Assembly: GCA_003265685.1 (NCBI GenBank)
Contig: QJOU01000018.1
Location: forward strand, 42,083 to 106,082
Direction: 5' to 3'
DNA length: 64,000 nt
From: Piscinibacter caeni
GTDB taxonomy: Bacteria > Pseudomonadota > Gammaproteobacteria > Burkholderiales > Burkholderiaceae_C
A program made the position numbers and the translations under genes. The stretch's first letter is position 1; each line of letters begins with the position of its first letter. This document shows positions 43,871-52,501 of this stretch, one piece after another. Under the pieces are notes generated by a model. That model searched no databases. It was not told the origin of the DNA and was given only the letters and a program-made list of their open reading frames with translations.

Positions 43871-44845
43871 ATGCGCCCGCCCACCTTCGTCCTCACCCTT
43901 GCCTGCCGCATGCCGGTGCTGCTGCTTGCGCTCTGGTTCGCGGGCCCGGCGGCGTCCGCCGCGGAGGTGCTGCGGCTGATCGTGGCCTGGCCGGCGGGCG
44001 GACCGGTCGATCTGGTGGCGCGCCAGCTCGAGCCGCTGCTGCAGCGCAGCCTCGGCCGACCGCTGGTGATCGAGAACCTGCCCGGTGCGGGCGGCGCGAT
44101 CGGCGTCGGCAAGCTGCTCGCCGCCACCGACGACGCCCCGGCGTGGCTGGTGGGCACGCCCAGCGAGACCATCGTCGCCCCGCTGCTGAACCCTGCGCTC
44201 GCGTACCGGCCCGCACAGCTGCGCCTGCTCGGCGTGGCCTCCACGCTGCCCGTCGCGCTGGTCGGGCGCATGGATGGCCCCCGTGCGCTGGCCGCGCTGC
44301 TGGCCGAGCGGCGCGCGGGCGCGCAGCCCGTGGTCTGCGGCAACTACGGCATCGGCTCGCACGCTCACCTGGCCGGCCAGGAGTTCGCGGCGCGCACCGG
44401 CGTGCCGCTGCTGCACGTACCGCACGCGGGCGCCGCGCCGCTGCTGCGGGAGCTGGTCGCCGGGCGTGTGGATCTGGCCTTCCTGCCGCTGAACCGCGGC
44501 GTGCTCGACCTGATCTCCCAGGATCGGCTACGCCTGCTCGCGCTCGCCGGCGAGCGCCGCGACGAGCGCTTTCCCGCCGTGCCGACCGTGGATGAAGCGA
44601 CCGGCCTGGCGGGCTTCCGGCACACGCTCTGGGTCGGCGTCTTCCTCGCCGCGACGGCCTCCGATGCCGCCGTGCGACGCGCGCGCAGCGCGCTCCACGA
44701 CGCCCTGCGCGACCCGGGCTACCGCGCGCAGAAGCTGGTCGAAGGGGTGCTGCCGGGCGAGCCGCTAAGCGAAGCCGAACTGCGCCGCCTGCACGCCGAG
44801 CAGATCGCGCACTACACGCGCCAAATCGAGGCGCTGCCGCGCTGA
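43871..44845 (+). CDS. Bug/TctC-type tripartite tricarboxylate receptor protein
   Basis: 324 residues. A signal peptide (VLLLALWFAGPAASA) is followed by the Bug family pattern: LIVAWPAGGPVDLVARQLEP, LGRPLVIENLPGAGGAIGVG, then GSHAHLAGQEFAARTGV and VPHAGAAPLLRELVAGRVDL. These periplasmic receptors bind small carboxylates or amides; hundreds of orphan copies occur in Burkholderiales. No tctA/tctB partners are near. ATG 43871 begins the signal peptide. It converges with the third STAND regulator, one base apart. Confidence 0.9.
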   Translation: MRPPTFVLTLACRMPVLLLALWFAGPAASAAEVLRLIVAWPAGGPVDLVARQLEPLLQRSLGRPLVIENLPGAGGAIGVGKLLAATDDAPAWLVGTPSETIVAPLLNPALAYRPAQLRLLGVASTLPVALVGRMDGPRALAALLAERRAGAQPVVCGNYGIGSHAHLAGQEFAARTGVPLLHVPHAGAAPLLRELVAGRVDLAFLPLNRGVLDLISQDRLRLLALAGERRDERFPAVPTVDEATGLAGFRHTLWVGVFLAATASDAAVRRARSALHDALRDPGYRAQKLVEGVLPGEPLSEAELRRLHAEQIAHYTRQIEALPR

Positions 44846-44846
44846 A

Positions 44847-47645
44847 TCATGCGCCGGGGTCGGCGTGCAGGGCACGCAGCGCCTCGACATCCACACCCGC
44901 GGCACCGGTGGGCAGGCGCGCCACCAGCGCCTGCAGCAATGCTTGCGCTGGCTCCGCGCGACCGGCCATCCGCCAGCATTGCACCAAGCTGCAGGCGCAG
45001 CGCAGTTCCCAGGCCAGCGCGCCCTGCGCGCGGGCCAGGGTCAGCGCCTGCTTCAGGGCGTCCTCCAGCTGCCGGTCGTCGACCGCACCGCGCTGCCGGT
45101 CGCGCAGCGACGCCACGCGCAGCACCTCGGCGGCACACCACGCATTGCGGCCGGCGCCGGTGCGCGCCAGTGCCGCCGGCGTGAGCAACGCGTCGCCGAG
45201 GGTGGCCAGCATGTCGGCGCGGCCGGGCAGGCGCGCGGCCTCGGCCAGCCACGGGCCGGGCTCGCCGGCTGCGGCGCGGCGCCAGGCAAGCACCTCGTCG
45301 TACATGCGTGACCAGCTCTGCCAGAACTCCAGCGAATTTCGCACCGTGCAATCGCGCAGCTGCTCGGCGTAGTCGTGCGCGGCAGCGAGGTCGCCTTGCC
45401 ACAGCGAGATCGGCAGCGCGGCCAGCGCGAGCGCGTAGGTGAGGGAGAAGCCGTGCTCGAGCCGGTGCGCCCGCTTGACGGCACGCCGCGCGAGGGCGGC
45501 CGCCTCGGCGCCATGCCCCTGCATCCACAACACACGCGCCAGCGGCGTCATGGTCGACGACTCGTGGTCGACCTGGTAGGCGTTGCCCTGCAGGAAATGG
45601 ATCGTCGCGGCGGGCGGCTGCAGCGCCTGCTCGGCATGAGCGCGCGCTGCCCCATGCTCGGCAGCGAGGTGCAGCACGAGCGCCTGCATGCGGTGCCAGG
45701 TCAGCGAGACCTGCCGGTTGTCCATGCCGGCCGCGATGGCACCGAAGCGCTCGCCGACCTCGCGTGCGGCGGGGTAGTCGCCGCGCATCAGTCGTTCGGT
45801 GAACAGGCCCCACAGCGCGCGCAGGCCGTCCGCCGTGCGCCCGAGCGCGCCGGCCAGCGTCAGCGCGCGCGTCAGGCTCGCCTCGCTGCGGGTCCCGGCG
45901 CCCTCAATGTGCAGCACGGCGTGACCGCGCGCGAGCTCGAGCCGCATCTCGCGCAAGGAATCGTCGGGCAGCGCGGGCAGCCGCGGCAGCAGCTGCTCCA
46001 GCCGGTCCAGGCATTCCTTCACCAGCCCGAGGTGGAACCAGAGCGGCGCGGCGGCAGCCACCAGCTCTGCCGCGAGCGGCAGGTCGGCCTCGAGGCTCCA
46101 GGCCAGCGTGGCGCGCAGGTCGTCGATGCGCGTGCCGTGCGCAGCGCGCCAAGCACCGGCCGTCAGCATCTCCAGCTCGGCCTCGGCCAGCGCGAGGCCC
46201 TGCAGCACGCATTGCGCGTGGCGGCGGCTGGCTGCGCGCGCCTCGGCGGCGTCCGCCGCGAGCAGCTCGGAGGCGTAGGCACGGGTGGTGCGCAGCAGGC
46301 GGTACATCGCCGGCTCGCCGGGGAGCATGTCCAGCAACGACTTGGCGACCAGGTTGGACAGCGCGTCGAGCGCACCCTGTGCCGGCTCGCCGGCGCCGGC
46401 GGCGACGGCCAGTGCGTCGGCGAGCGTGAAGCGGGCGCGGAACACCGACAGGCGGCGCAGCACGCGCCGCTCGGTGTCGTTCAGCAGGCTAAGGCTCCAG
46501 CCCAGCGCGGCGTGCAGCGTGCGCTGGCGCGGCAGCGCCGTGCGCCGCCCCGGCGTGAGCAGCACCAGGTGGTCGTCGAGCTGCTCGGCCAGGCCGCGCA
46601 GGCCGAAGCCGGCCGCACGCGGCGCGACCAGCTCGATCGCCAGTGGCAGGCCGTCGAGCCGCTGGCAGACCTGCAGCGCGGCCGGCACGTCGGCATCGCG
46701 CAGCTCGAAGTGGTCCGCCGACGCCGCGGCCCGCTCGACCAGCAGTTCGACGGCCGGCCAGCGCAGCGCAGCGGCGGCGCTGTCCGGCAGCGGCGGGCCG
46801 GCCGGCAGGGGCAGTGCCGCGACGCGCTGCACCCGTTCGCCGGCCGCCCGCAGCGGCTCGCGGCTGGTCGCGATCAGGTGGACCTCGGGCGCCCCGGCCA
46901 GCAGCACCTCCGCGAGCTGCGCGACCGCGTCGACGACATGCTCGCAGTTGTCCAGCACCAGCAGCGCACGGCGCCGGCGCAGGCTGGCGACGATATCGGG
47001 CAGCACGTCCTGCGCCAGGATCGGCACGCCGAGCAGCGTGGCCAGAGTGCCGGGCACCAGCGCCGCGTCGGCCAGCGGCGCGAAGTCGACGTGCCAGGCC
47101 CCGCCCTCGAAGTCGCACAGCAGTCGGTGCGCCGCGGCCAGCGCAAGCAGCGACTTGCCGATGCCGGCCGGGCCGATCAGCGTCACGCAGCGGGCGACGC
47201 CGGCCTGCTCGACCAGCCGCGCCAGCGCTTCCTCGCGGCCGATCGGGCGGGTCAGCGCCGCGGGCAGGTTGTGCGCCACGGCCGGCTGCGCGGGCGGCGC
47301 GTGTGCGGCCGCCGCGTCGTCGCGCCGCACCGGCACGACGAAGCAGTAGCCGCGCAGCGGCACGTTGCGGATGTAGGTGGTGCCGGGGTCGCCCTCGTCG
47401 AGCAGGCGCCGCAGCGCCGCGACGTGCATGCGCAGGCTGCCCTCCTCGACCACGCTGCCGGGCCAGACCCGTGCGAGCAGCTCGTCCTTGCCGATCAGCT
47501 CGCCGGGTCGCTGCGCGAGCAGCACCAGCAGGTCCAGCGCGCGGCTGCCGATGCGCAGCGGCCGCTCGCCGCACAGCAGCAGCCGGCGCTGCGGGAACAG
47601 CCGGTAGGGCCCGAAACGCAGCGCCGCTTCGCCGCGTTCGTCCAC
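44847..47645 (-). CDS. Winged-helix/STAND ATPase regulator (paralogue 3)
   Basis: 932 residues with the same plan as those at 22816 and 28223. Winged helix: LRFGPYRLFPQRRLLLCGER, IGSRALDLLVLLAQRPGELI, YIRNVPLRGYCFVVPV. Walker A is GPAGIGKSLLA, Walker B is LLVLDNCEHV, then GLPLAIELVAPRAAGFG, and a helical C-terminus. It begins with a GTG at 47645, 18 bp after the stop of the hydrolase gene at 47664-48692, so the two genes form an operon. The hydrolase or its product is a plausible signal partner, but this is inference. Confidence 0.87.
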   Translation of the reverse strand: MDERGEAALRFGPYRLFPQRRLLLCGERPLRIGSRALDLLVLLAQRPGELIGKDELLARVWPGSVVEEGSLRMHVAALRRLLDEGDPGTTYIRNVPLRGYCFVVPVRRDDAAAAHAPPAQPAVAHNLPAALTRPIGREEALARLVEQAGVARCVTLIGPAGIGKSLLALAAAHRLLCDFEGGAWHVDFAPLADAALVPGTLATLLGVPILAQDVLPDIVASLRRRRALLVLDNCEHVVDAVAQLAEVLLAGAPEVHLIATSREPLRAAGERVQRVAALPLPAGPPLPDSAAAALRWPAVELLVERAAASADHFELRDADVPAALQVCQRLDGLPLAIELVAPRAAGFGLRGLAEQLDDHLVLLTPGRRTALPRQRTLHAALGWSLSLLNDTERRVLRRLSVFRARFTLADALAVAAGAGEPAQGALDALSNLVAKSLLDMLPGEPAMYRLLRTTRAYASELLAADAAEARAASRRHAQCVLQGLALAEAELEMLTAGAWRAAHGTRIDDLRATLAWSLEADLPLAAELVAAAAPLWFHLGLVKECLDRLEQLLPRLPALPDDSLREMRLELARGHAVLHIEGAGTRSEASLTRALTLAGALGRTADGLRALWGLFTERLMRGDYPAAREVGERFGAIAAGMDNRQVSLTWHRMQALVLHLAAEHGAARAHAEQALQPPAATIHFLQGNAYQVDHESSTMTPLARVLWMQGHGAEAAALARRAVKRAHRLEHGFSLTYALALAALPISLWQGDLAAAHDYAEQLRDCTVRNSLEFWQSWSRMYDEVLAWRRAAAGEPGPWLAEAARLPGRADMLATLGDALLTPAALARTGAGRNAWCAAEVLRVASLRDRQRGAVDDRQLEDALKQALTLARAQGALAWELRCACSLVQCWRMAGRAEPAQALLQALVARLPTGAAGVDVEALRALHADPGA

Positions 47646-47663
47646 GTCGGTGCCGCAGCGGCC

Positions 47664-48692
47664 TCAGGCCTTGAGGAAGGCGAGCAGGTCGGCGTTGAGC
47701 TGGTCCTTGCTCGTGTCGCCCAAGCTGTGCGTGCCGCCCGGGTAGACCTTCAGCACCGCGTTCCTGACCAGCTTGGCCGACAGCATCGCGGAAGCGCCGA
47801 TCGGCACGATCTGGTCGTCATCGCCGTGGATGATTAGCGTGGGCACGTCGAACTTCTTCAGGTCCGCCGTGAAGTCGGTCTCGGAGAAGGCCTTGATGCA
47901 GTCGTAGGCGTTCTTGTGGCCGGACATCATGCCCTGCGACCACCACGACTGGATCAGGCCCTGCGAGACCTTCGCGCCGGGCCGGTTGAAGCCGAAAAAC
48001 GGACCGCTGGCCACGTCGAGAAAGAACTGCGAGCGATCGGCCAGGTAGGCCTTGCGGAAGCCGTCGAACACCTCCATCGGAAGCCCGCCGGGGTTGGCCG
48101 GCGTGCGGACCATGATCGGCGGCACGGCCCCCATCAGCACGGCGCGCGCGACACGCTTGGTGCCGTGCCGCCCGATGTAGCGCGCGACCTCGCCGCCGCC
48201 CGTCGAGTGGCCGATCATCGTCACGCTCTTCAGGTCCAACGCCGTGAACAGCTCGTTCAGGTCGTCGGCGTAGGTGTCCATGTCGTTGCCCGTCCACGGC
48301 TGGCTGGAGCGGCCGTGGCCGCGCCGGTCGTGCGCGATGCAGCGGTAGCCGTTGGAGGCCAGGAAGAACATCTGTGCCTCCCAGGCGTCCGAGCTGAGCG
48401 GCCAGCCGTGGCTGAAGCTGACGACCGGACCGGTGCCCCAATCTTTGTAGTAGATCTGCGTGCCGTCCTTGGTGGCGAACATGCTCATGGTCAACCTTTC
48501 GTGGGTGCTGGGGGAGTGGCGCCGCACGGCCGGGCGGCCCGCGGCAAGGGGTTCCGCGGCGTGCACCACCGCGGGGACAGCGGCCGCCGTCGCGAGACCG
48601 GCGGCGCCGATCAGCAGCTGGCGGCGCACGAGGTCGAGCTTGGCGGTGTCCGAAGCCGCGGCCGGCGTGTCGATGAAGATGCGCTTGTCCAT
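47664..48692 (-). CDS. Chloroperoxidase-like alpha/beta hydrolase with Tat-like leader
   Basis: 342 residues. The C-terminal 274 residues (from M69, [18 protein letters not shown]) are a complete alpha/beta hydrolase of the non-heme chloroperoxidase group, with nucleophile elbow GHSTGGGE (S163), acid in HGDDDQIVP and His in [10 protein letters not shown]. In front lies a leader with a twin-arginine (RRQLLIG at 23-29) and hydrophobic [17 protein letters not shown], consistent with Tat export. Ribosome sites precede both ATG 48692 (GGAGAG) and the internal ATG at 48488 (GAAAGG), so two forms, exported and cytoplasmic, are possible. Followed by STAND regulator 3 with 18 bp between. Confidence 0.88.
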   Translation of the reverse strand: MDKRIFIDTPAAASDTAKLDLVRRQLLIGAAGLATAAAVPAVVHAAEPLAAGRPAVRRHSPSTHERLTMSMFATKDGTQIYYKDWGTGPVVSFSHGWPLSSDAWEAQMFFLASNGYRCIAHDRRGHGRSSQPWTGNDMDTYADDLNELFTALDLKSVTMIGHSTGGGEVARYIGRHGTKRVARAVLMGAVPPIMVRTPANPGGLPMEVFDGFRKAYLADRSQFFLDVASGPFFGFNRPGAKVSQGLIQSWWSQGMMSGHKNAYDCIKAFSETDFTADLKKFDVPTLIIHGDDDQIVPIGASAMLSAKLVRNAVLKVYPGGTHSLGDTSKDQLNADLLAFLKA

Positions 48693-49079
48693 CCGATACT
48701 CTCCTTGTGCACGCCCTGAAACGGCATGCAAAGCATCGGCGGACCGATCTCGCAGCGCATCACCCTTGTGGCCAATGCGCGGCTGCCCCCGTGTGCAAAC
48801 CCGCGGCTCGCCCGCGCTGGCGACTATCCGCATGGACCTCGTCCACGCCTGCATGGCGGCGACCGCGGGCGATTTCTAGGCTGGAACGGCCGCGGCACGT
48901 CGCCCCATTCCCGGCAGGTCGATCCGGCCCTCGCTACCAAGCCAACGGCGCAGACATGCGCTGTCGAGTCTTCGAAAGGACTGGCCTGCGGGTCTCCTGC
49001 CTCGCCCTGGTCAACGGCAGGTTCGGCACTGGCTGGGGCTTAGGCAACGACTGCGCGGACGCACAGCCCAACTGCGCAC
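48693..49079. other. Upstream region of the Tat-type hydrolase; no gene recognised
   Basis: Non-coding sequence between the hydrolase start and the recombinase fragment. The hydrolase promoter must lie in the first ~150 bp. No family matches the short frames, and no clear hairpin was seen. Confidence 0.35.
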
Positions 49080-49177
49080 CCTACCCAGCTCTCCATCTGG
49101 AGCCTCACGCGCAGCGCCCAGATGTCCCTGAGCTTGAACGACGCCTTCTGCCCAACGATCTTGCCCTTGTTCCAAGG
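49080..49177 (-). pseudogene. Fragment of tyrosine recombinase gene
   Basis: On the minus strand PWNKGKIVGQKASFKLRDIW, then ALRVRLQMES matches residues near the N-terminus of the recombinase at 51698-52325 (PWNKGKIVGQKAPFKLKDIW, ALRVRLQMES). Both sides then diverge. About 98 bp of homology remain, in the opposite orientation to the larger copy. Confidence 0.7.
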
Positions 49178-49790
49178 CTCGCGATGAGCGGCATTGCGTG
49201 TGGTTCACCATAGCCCAGATTGAAATGTTCCATCAGCCAACTGCGCCGTTCGCCATGCTTGGTGGCGCCACTGCGGGCGATGGCGGCGTGCAGTTCGGCA
49301 ATGCTCTTGCCGGTTCGCGCCCGGATGTCCTTGGCTCCAGTGGGTGCAACGGCTCCGGGCCGATCAGTTGGCTGAAGCCTTGGCCGGCTGGTACGAGTCA
49401 GTCCCTATCGGCACACGGAGTCGACGCAACGGCAAGTCGTGCCAGTGCGTCAGTGTGCTCGACATCGATATCGGGCCCGGCGCACCCCTGAAAGAAGGAA
49501 GTCCAATGGACCAAACAACTTCGATCGAGCCGCCGGTAAGCTGTTGCTCGTGGATGACGGCTCCTGGCCGAGACGACGTGTTCGCGGATGCTGCCGAAAC
49601 CGCCATGCCGCCAACTCACTGGTCGTGCCGAACAGGGCAGCAGAGCAGTCTTACGGGCCGACCACAATTGGCCGCGTTCGAGATCCGGCTTCGCCGCCTC
49701 CTCGGCGCGAGGCGCTTACCGGCAAGGTCTGCCAGCCAAGCTATTGTGGGCGTGCGATGGAAGGGGGGTACCAAGTATTCGGACGACGGC
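49178..49790. other. No gene recognised; possible gene debris
   Basis: About 610 bp between the recombinase fragment and the metallohydrolase stop. Short frames such as AGKLLLVDDGSWP (response-regulator-like start) near 49520 break off at once, so this looks like degraded coding sequence. Nothing here is firm enough to name. Confidence 0.3.
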
Positions 49791-50885
49791 TTATGGGCTC
49801 GGGAGCCGAATCGTCACTCCACCACCGCCCGGGTCGTCCGGCAGCCTGGCCGTGAATCCATACTGGCTCTCCGTGGCCGGGTCAGACCACCTCGCCTTTC
49901 GGGGATTGCGGTAGTTGAACCACACGCGGGCCCCACGTCCTCCGAGCAGGATCGTTCGTGCCACGGCCTCGTCGTCCGGATGGTCGAAGATCGCCCCGCT
50001 GGTGCTGAAGACGTAGTGCTTCGCCTGTACCGCATCGAACAGGTCTCTGGTCACGTTGGCGCTGCTGCCGTGGTGACTGAGCTTGAGGACGTCGACGCCC
50101 AAGGCCCCAGCCGTGCCGCGCAACTGCGCCAACTGTCGCAGGGCAGGCCCCATCACCGTCGCGAAGGCATCGGCACCGAGGATGACCGACGCCCCCCGAT
50201 GCTCGAGCAGCACCGCAATGCTCGAGCCGTTCGGCTCGGCCTTGTCCAGCCGCGTATCGCGGGTGGCGAGTTCCTCCAGCGTTGGCTCGACCACACCGCG
50301 GGGAGCGGCTCGCTCAACCGCCTTCTCCTCGCTGTGCTGCTTCCTCCTGAGCCGCTCGAGTTCCCGGTCCCAGACCTTGAACAACGCCTCCAGCCTGGCC
50401 GGCGTCGGCGACAGCAGGGTGATCCGTGGCTCGCCCCGTTTGCGGCGTACTTCGAGTGTCTGCCCGTCGCCCCCGGTGCACACCGTGCCTCCATCGAATG
50501 CGAGATTCCATGGCAGCTCGTTTCCGGGTGCGCCGAGCAGCGTGGCGAGCCCCTCGCCCTCGGCAACCCCTCTGGCCTTCGGCCGCGGCGGCGCGTTGAA
50601 CCAGACGTCCCCGAAGCTGAGGTTGAGTTCCCGGTCGGCGAGCAGCAGTGCGGCCCCGCCGATGTGATCGTGGTCGATATGACTCACGATGAACAGGTCG
50701 ATGTGCCTCCGGCCCTCCCGATCCGGCGGGATTTGAGCCAGTCGCGACTTCAGCGCCGGGTAGGTTTCGTCAGGCCCGGTGTCGACGAGCAGCCGCCAAG
50801 TCCGTCGGCCCACCGGGCAACTGACCAGCAGGCAGTCACCGTAGCCCGCAGGCAGGACCTCCAGGGTGACGGCTGGGCTGGGCAT
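49791..50885 (-). CDS. ComEC-like metallo-beta-lactamase fold hydrolase
   Basis: 364 residues. The metal motif H-x-H-x-D-H appears as SHIDHDHIGG near residue 70, and a later LSHHGSSANVTRD supplies another metal-site His, as in stand-alone relatives of the ComEC C-terminal domain. N-terminal strand VLPAGYGDCLLVSCPVG and CLLV...LVDTGP are typical. A charged helical insert (about 150-215, ELERLRRKQHSEEKAVERA) is unusual. It may act as a nuclease or phosphodiesterase. There is no membrane segment. ATG 50885; the H-NS-like gene lies 46 bp upstream on the same strand, so they may form one transcript. Confidence 0.82.
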   Translation of the reverse strand: MPSPAVTLEVLPAGYGDCLLVSCPVGRRTWRLLVDTGPDETYPALKSRLAQIPPDREGRRHIDLFIVSHIDHDHIGGAALLLADRELNLSFGDVWFNAPPRPKARGVAEGEGLATLLGAPGNELPWNLAFDGGTVCTGGDGQTLEVRRKRGEPRITLLSPTPARLEALFKVWDRELERLRRKQHSEEKAVERAAPRGVVEPTLEELATRDTRLDKAEPNGSSIAVLLEHRGASVILGADAFATVMGPALRQLAQLRGTAGALGVDVLKLSHHGSSANVTRDLFDAVQAKHYVFSTSGAIFDHPDDEAVARTILLGGRGARVWFNYRNPRKARWSDPATESQYGFTARLPDDPGGGGVTIRLPSP

Positions 50886-50931
50886 GGCCGCCACGATAGC
50901 GGCATGCCCGGCAATCGGGTAGTCGGGGAAC

Positions 50932-51363
50932 TCAGGCGCCGACGGCAGCCTCCGCGGCGGTCTTCTTCCGCCCACGGGCCGGTCCGGTCGAGCGCCGAGA
51001 CGTCTTGTTGGTCGCCTTGGCACCGCGCTTGGGGCTGCTGCCGTTGCCACCGATCAAGAAGGCCTCACGGTCCTTGGCGTCGGCAATCCAGGCCGGCGGC
51101 CGTCCACGCCCCGTCCAGGTATCGCCGGTCTCCGGATTGCGGTACTTCGCCACGCCGCCCGGCGCCGAGCCGACGCGACGAGCTTTGCGTCCCGGGGACT
51201 TGCGAGCGACGCCGGACAGGCCCAGGTCGGCGGCACTGAGGTCGTATTCCTCAATCGTCTTCTTCAGTTCGGCCACGACCTTGCTGACTTCCTTCTGGCG
51301 AATCGCCGCGGCTTGCTTCTCGAGCTTGTCGATCTGCGCTTTCAGCGCGCTGTAGGTTTTCAT
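50932..51363 (-). CDS. H-NS family nucleoid protein (copy 1)
   Basis: 143 residues. An N-terminal coiled coil (MKTYSALKAQIDKLEKQAAA, IRQKEVSKVVAELKKTIEEY) is followed by the DNA-binding core KYRNPETGDTWTGRGRPPAW and a basic tail. The TWTGRGR loop inserts into the minor groove of AT-rich DNA, and such proteins silence horizontally acquired genes. A near-identical paralogue lies at 61762-62193 in the opposite direction. ATG 51363. It is followed by the metallohydrolase gene. Confidence 0.92.
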   Translation of the reverse strand: MKTYSALKAQIDKLEKQAAAIRQKEVSKVVAELKKTIEEYDLSAADLGLSGVARKSPGRKARRVGSAPGGVAKYRNPETGDTWTGRGRPPAWIADAKDREAFLIGGNGSSPKRGAKATNKTSRRSTGPARGRKKTAAEAAVGA

Positions 51364-51697
51364 GGGAGACCCTATGGAAGGTTCAGGGTGATGCAGCCCG
51401 CCCAATCCGGGCCGCGGCGATTGCTGCTTGGCAGCAGCGGCTGGGTTCTGCCCGCTGGACTGCAAACTGGCCAAGCAAGTTGGCATTGACGCCATGGTCG
51501 GTTTGCAACCTTGGGTTAGGGAATCTTCAAGGACTCGCGCCATTCGGGGGACAAGGTTGAATCCGAACGGACCTTGACCCAAACCCGGTTTCCACGTTGA
51601 GTGCCAGCACGTCGTCGTCTCAGATTCCCTGTGCCGCAGTGTGATTGCTGCGGCCGTTCGTGGCGCCATTCGGTGCCGCACGAGCCAGGAGAAGCGA
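51364..51697. other. Divergent region between H-NS copy 1 and recombinase remnant
   Basis: 334 bp that should carry the H-NS promoter and that of the recombinase. AT content rises around 51480-51600. No operator or element end was recognised. Confidence 0.3.
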
Positions 51698-52325
51698 ATG
51701 AACGACCTCATGACTCCGACTCCTCGTCGGACGCCGTGGAACAAGGGCAAGATCGTCGGACAGAAGGCGCCCTTCAAACTGAAGGACATCTGGGCACTGC
51801 GTGTGCGATTGCAGATGGAGAGCCGCGTCCGCGAACTCGCGCTGTTCAACCTGGGCATCGACAGCAAGCTGCGCGGATGCGACCTCGTTGCACTCAAGGT
51901 CCGGGACGTGTGCCATGGTGAACCAGGTGGCCACACGTGCCATCGTCCTGCAGCACAAGACCCAGCGGCCGGTGCAGTTCGAGATCACGCAAGCGACACG
52001 GGACGCAGTACAGGCTTGGATCAGACAAGCGGCGCTGAAGCCCGACGAGTTCCTGTTTCCCAGCCGGCTTCACGACTCGCCCCATCTCGGGGCCCGCCAG
52101 TACGCCAGAATCCTTGGGCACTGGGTCGACGAGCTGGGTCTGGATCGAGCAGGCTACGGCACGCACTCGATGCGACGGACCACGGCAACGCTGATCTACC
52201 GGCGCACCAAGAACCTGCGAGCCGTTCAGCTGCTTCTGGGGCATTCCAAGCTGGAGTCGACTGTAAGGCATCTGGGCATCGAAGTCGACGACGCGCTCGA
52301 GATCTCTGAGCAAACGGAGATCTGA
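51698..52325 (+). pseudogene. Tyrosine recombinase/integrase, frameshifted and lacking Tyr
   Basis: Two frames together cover a complete small phage-type integrase (about 205 residues). Frame 1 begins MNDLMTPTPRRTPWNKGKIV and reaches SKLRGCDLVALKVRDV, with catalytic Arg I. Near 51915 it switches to another frame: ATRAIVLQHKTQRPVQFEIT (catalytic Lys), GTHSMRRTTATLIYRRTKNL (His-x-x-Arg) and QLLLGHSKLESTVRHLGIEV. The residue after STVR is His (CAT) where relatives have the catalytic Tyr. The ATG has AGGAG upstream, so the loss is recent. The gene lies at the edge of the island. Confidence 0.82.
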
Positions 52326-52501
52326 ACCTACCGGCGGCGGCCGCGTCGGTCATCAACTGAGGCGGTCGCCTTGAGTGGCAGCTATGTGCTCACGGGCTGG
52401 AATGGTGGTCCCGGCCATGAGCCGTCCGCCACGAGCGTCCGCAGTCCGGCGATCTGCCTCGTTGGCTAACCACGTCGGATTCTTGGCCCCTCGCGCAAGC
52501 C
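52326..52501. other. Short gap after recombinase remnant
   Basis: Sequence between the recombinase and the large HTH protein stop; nothing recognised. Confidence 0.3.

Noticed and set aside
42482..44425. Long minus-strand frame linking the protoglobin tail to the hydrolase region
   Set aside because: It is a chance continuation in a frame different from the hydrolase at 42829-43656; only the tail near 42482 is real gene remnant.
44860..47837. Long open frame (820 codons) on the plus strand opposite the third STAND regulator
   Set aside because: It encodes low-complexity Arg/Gln/Ala-rich sequence, a GC-rich shadow of the minus-strand gene, which has clear motifs.
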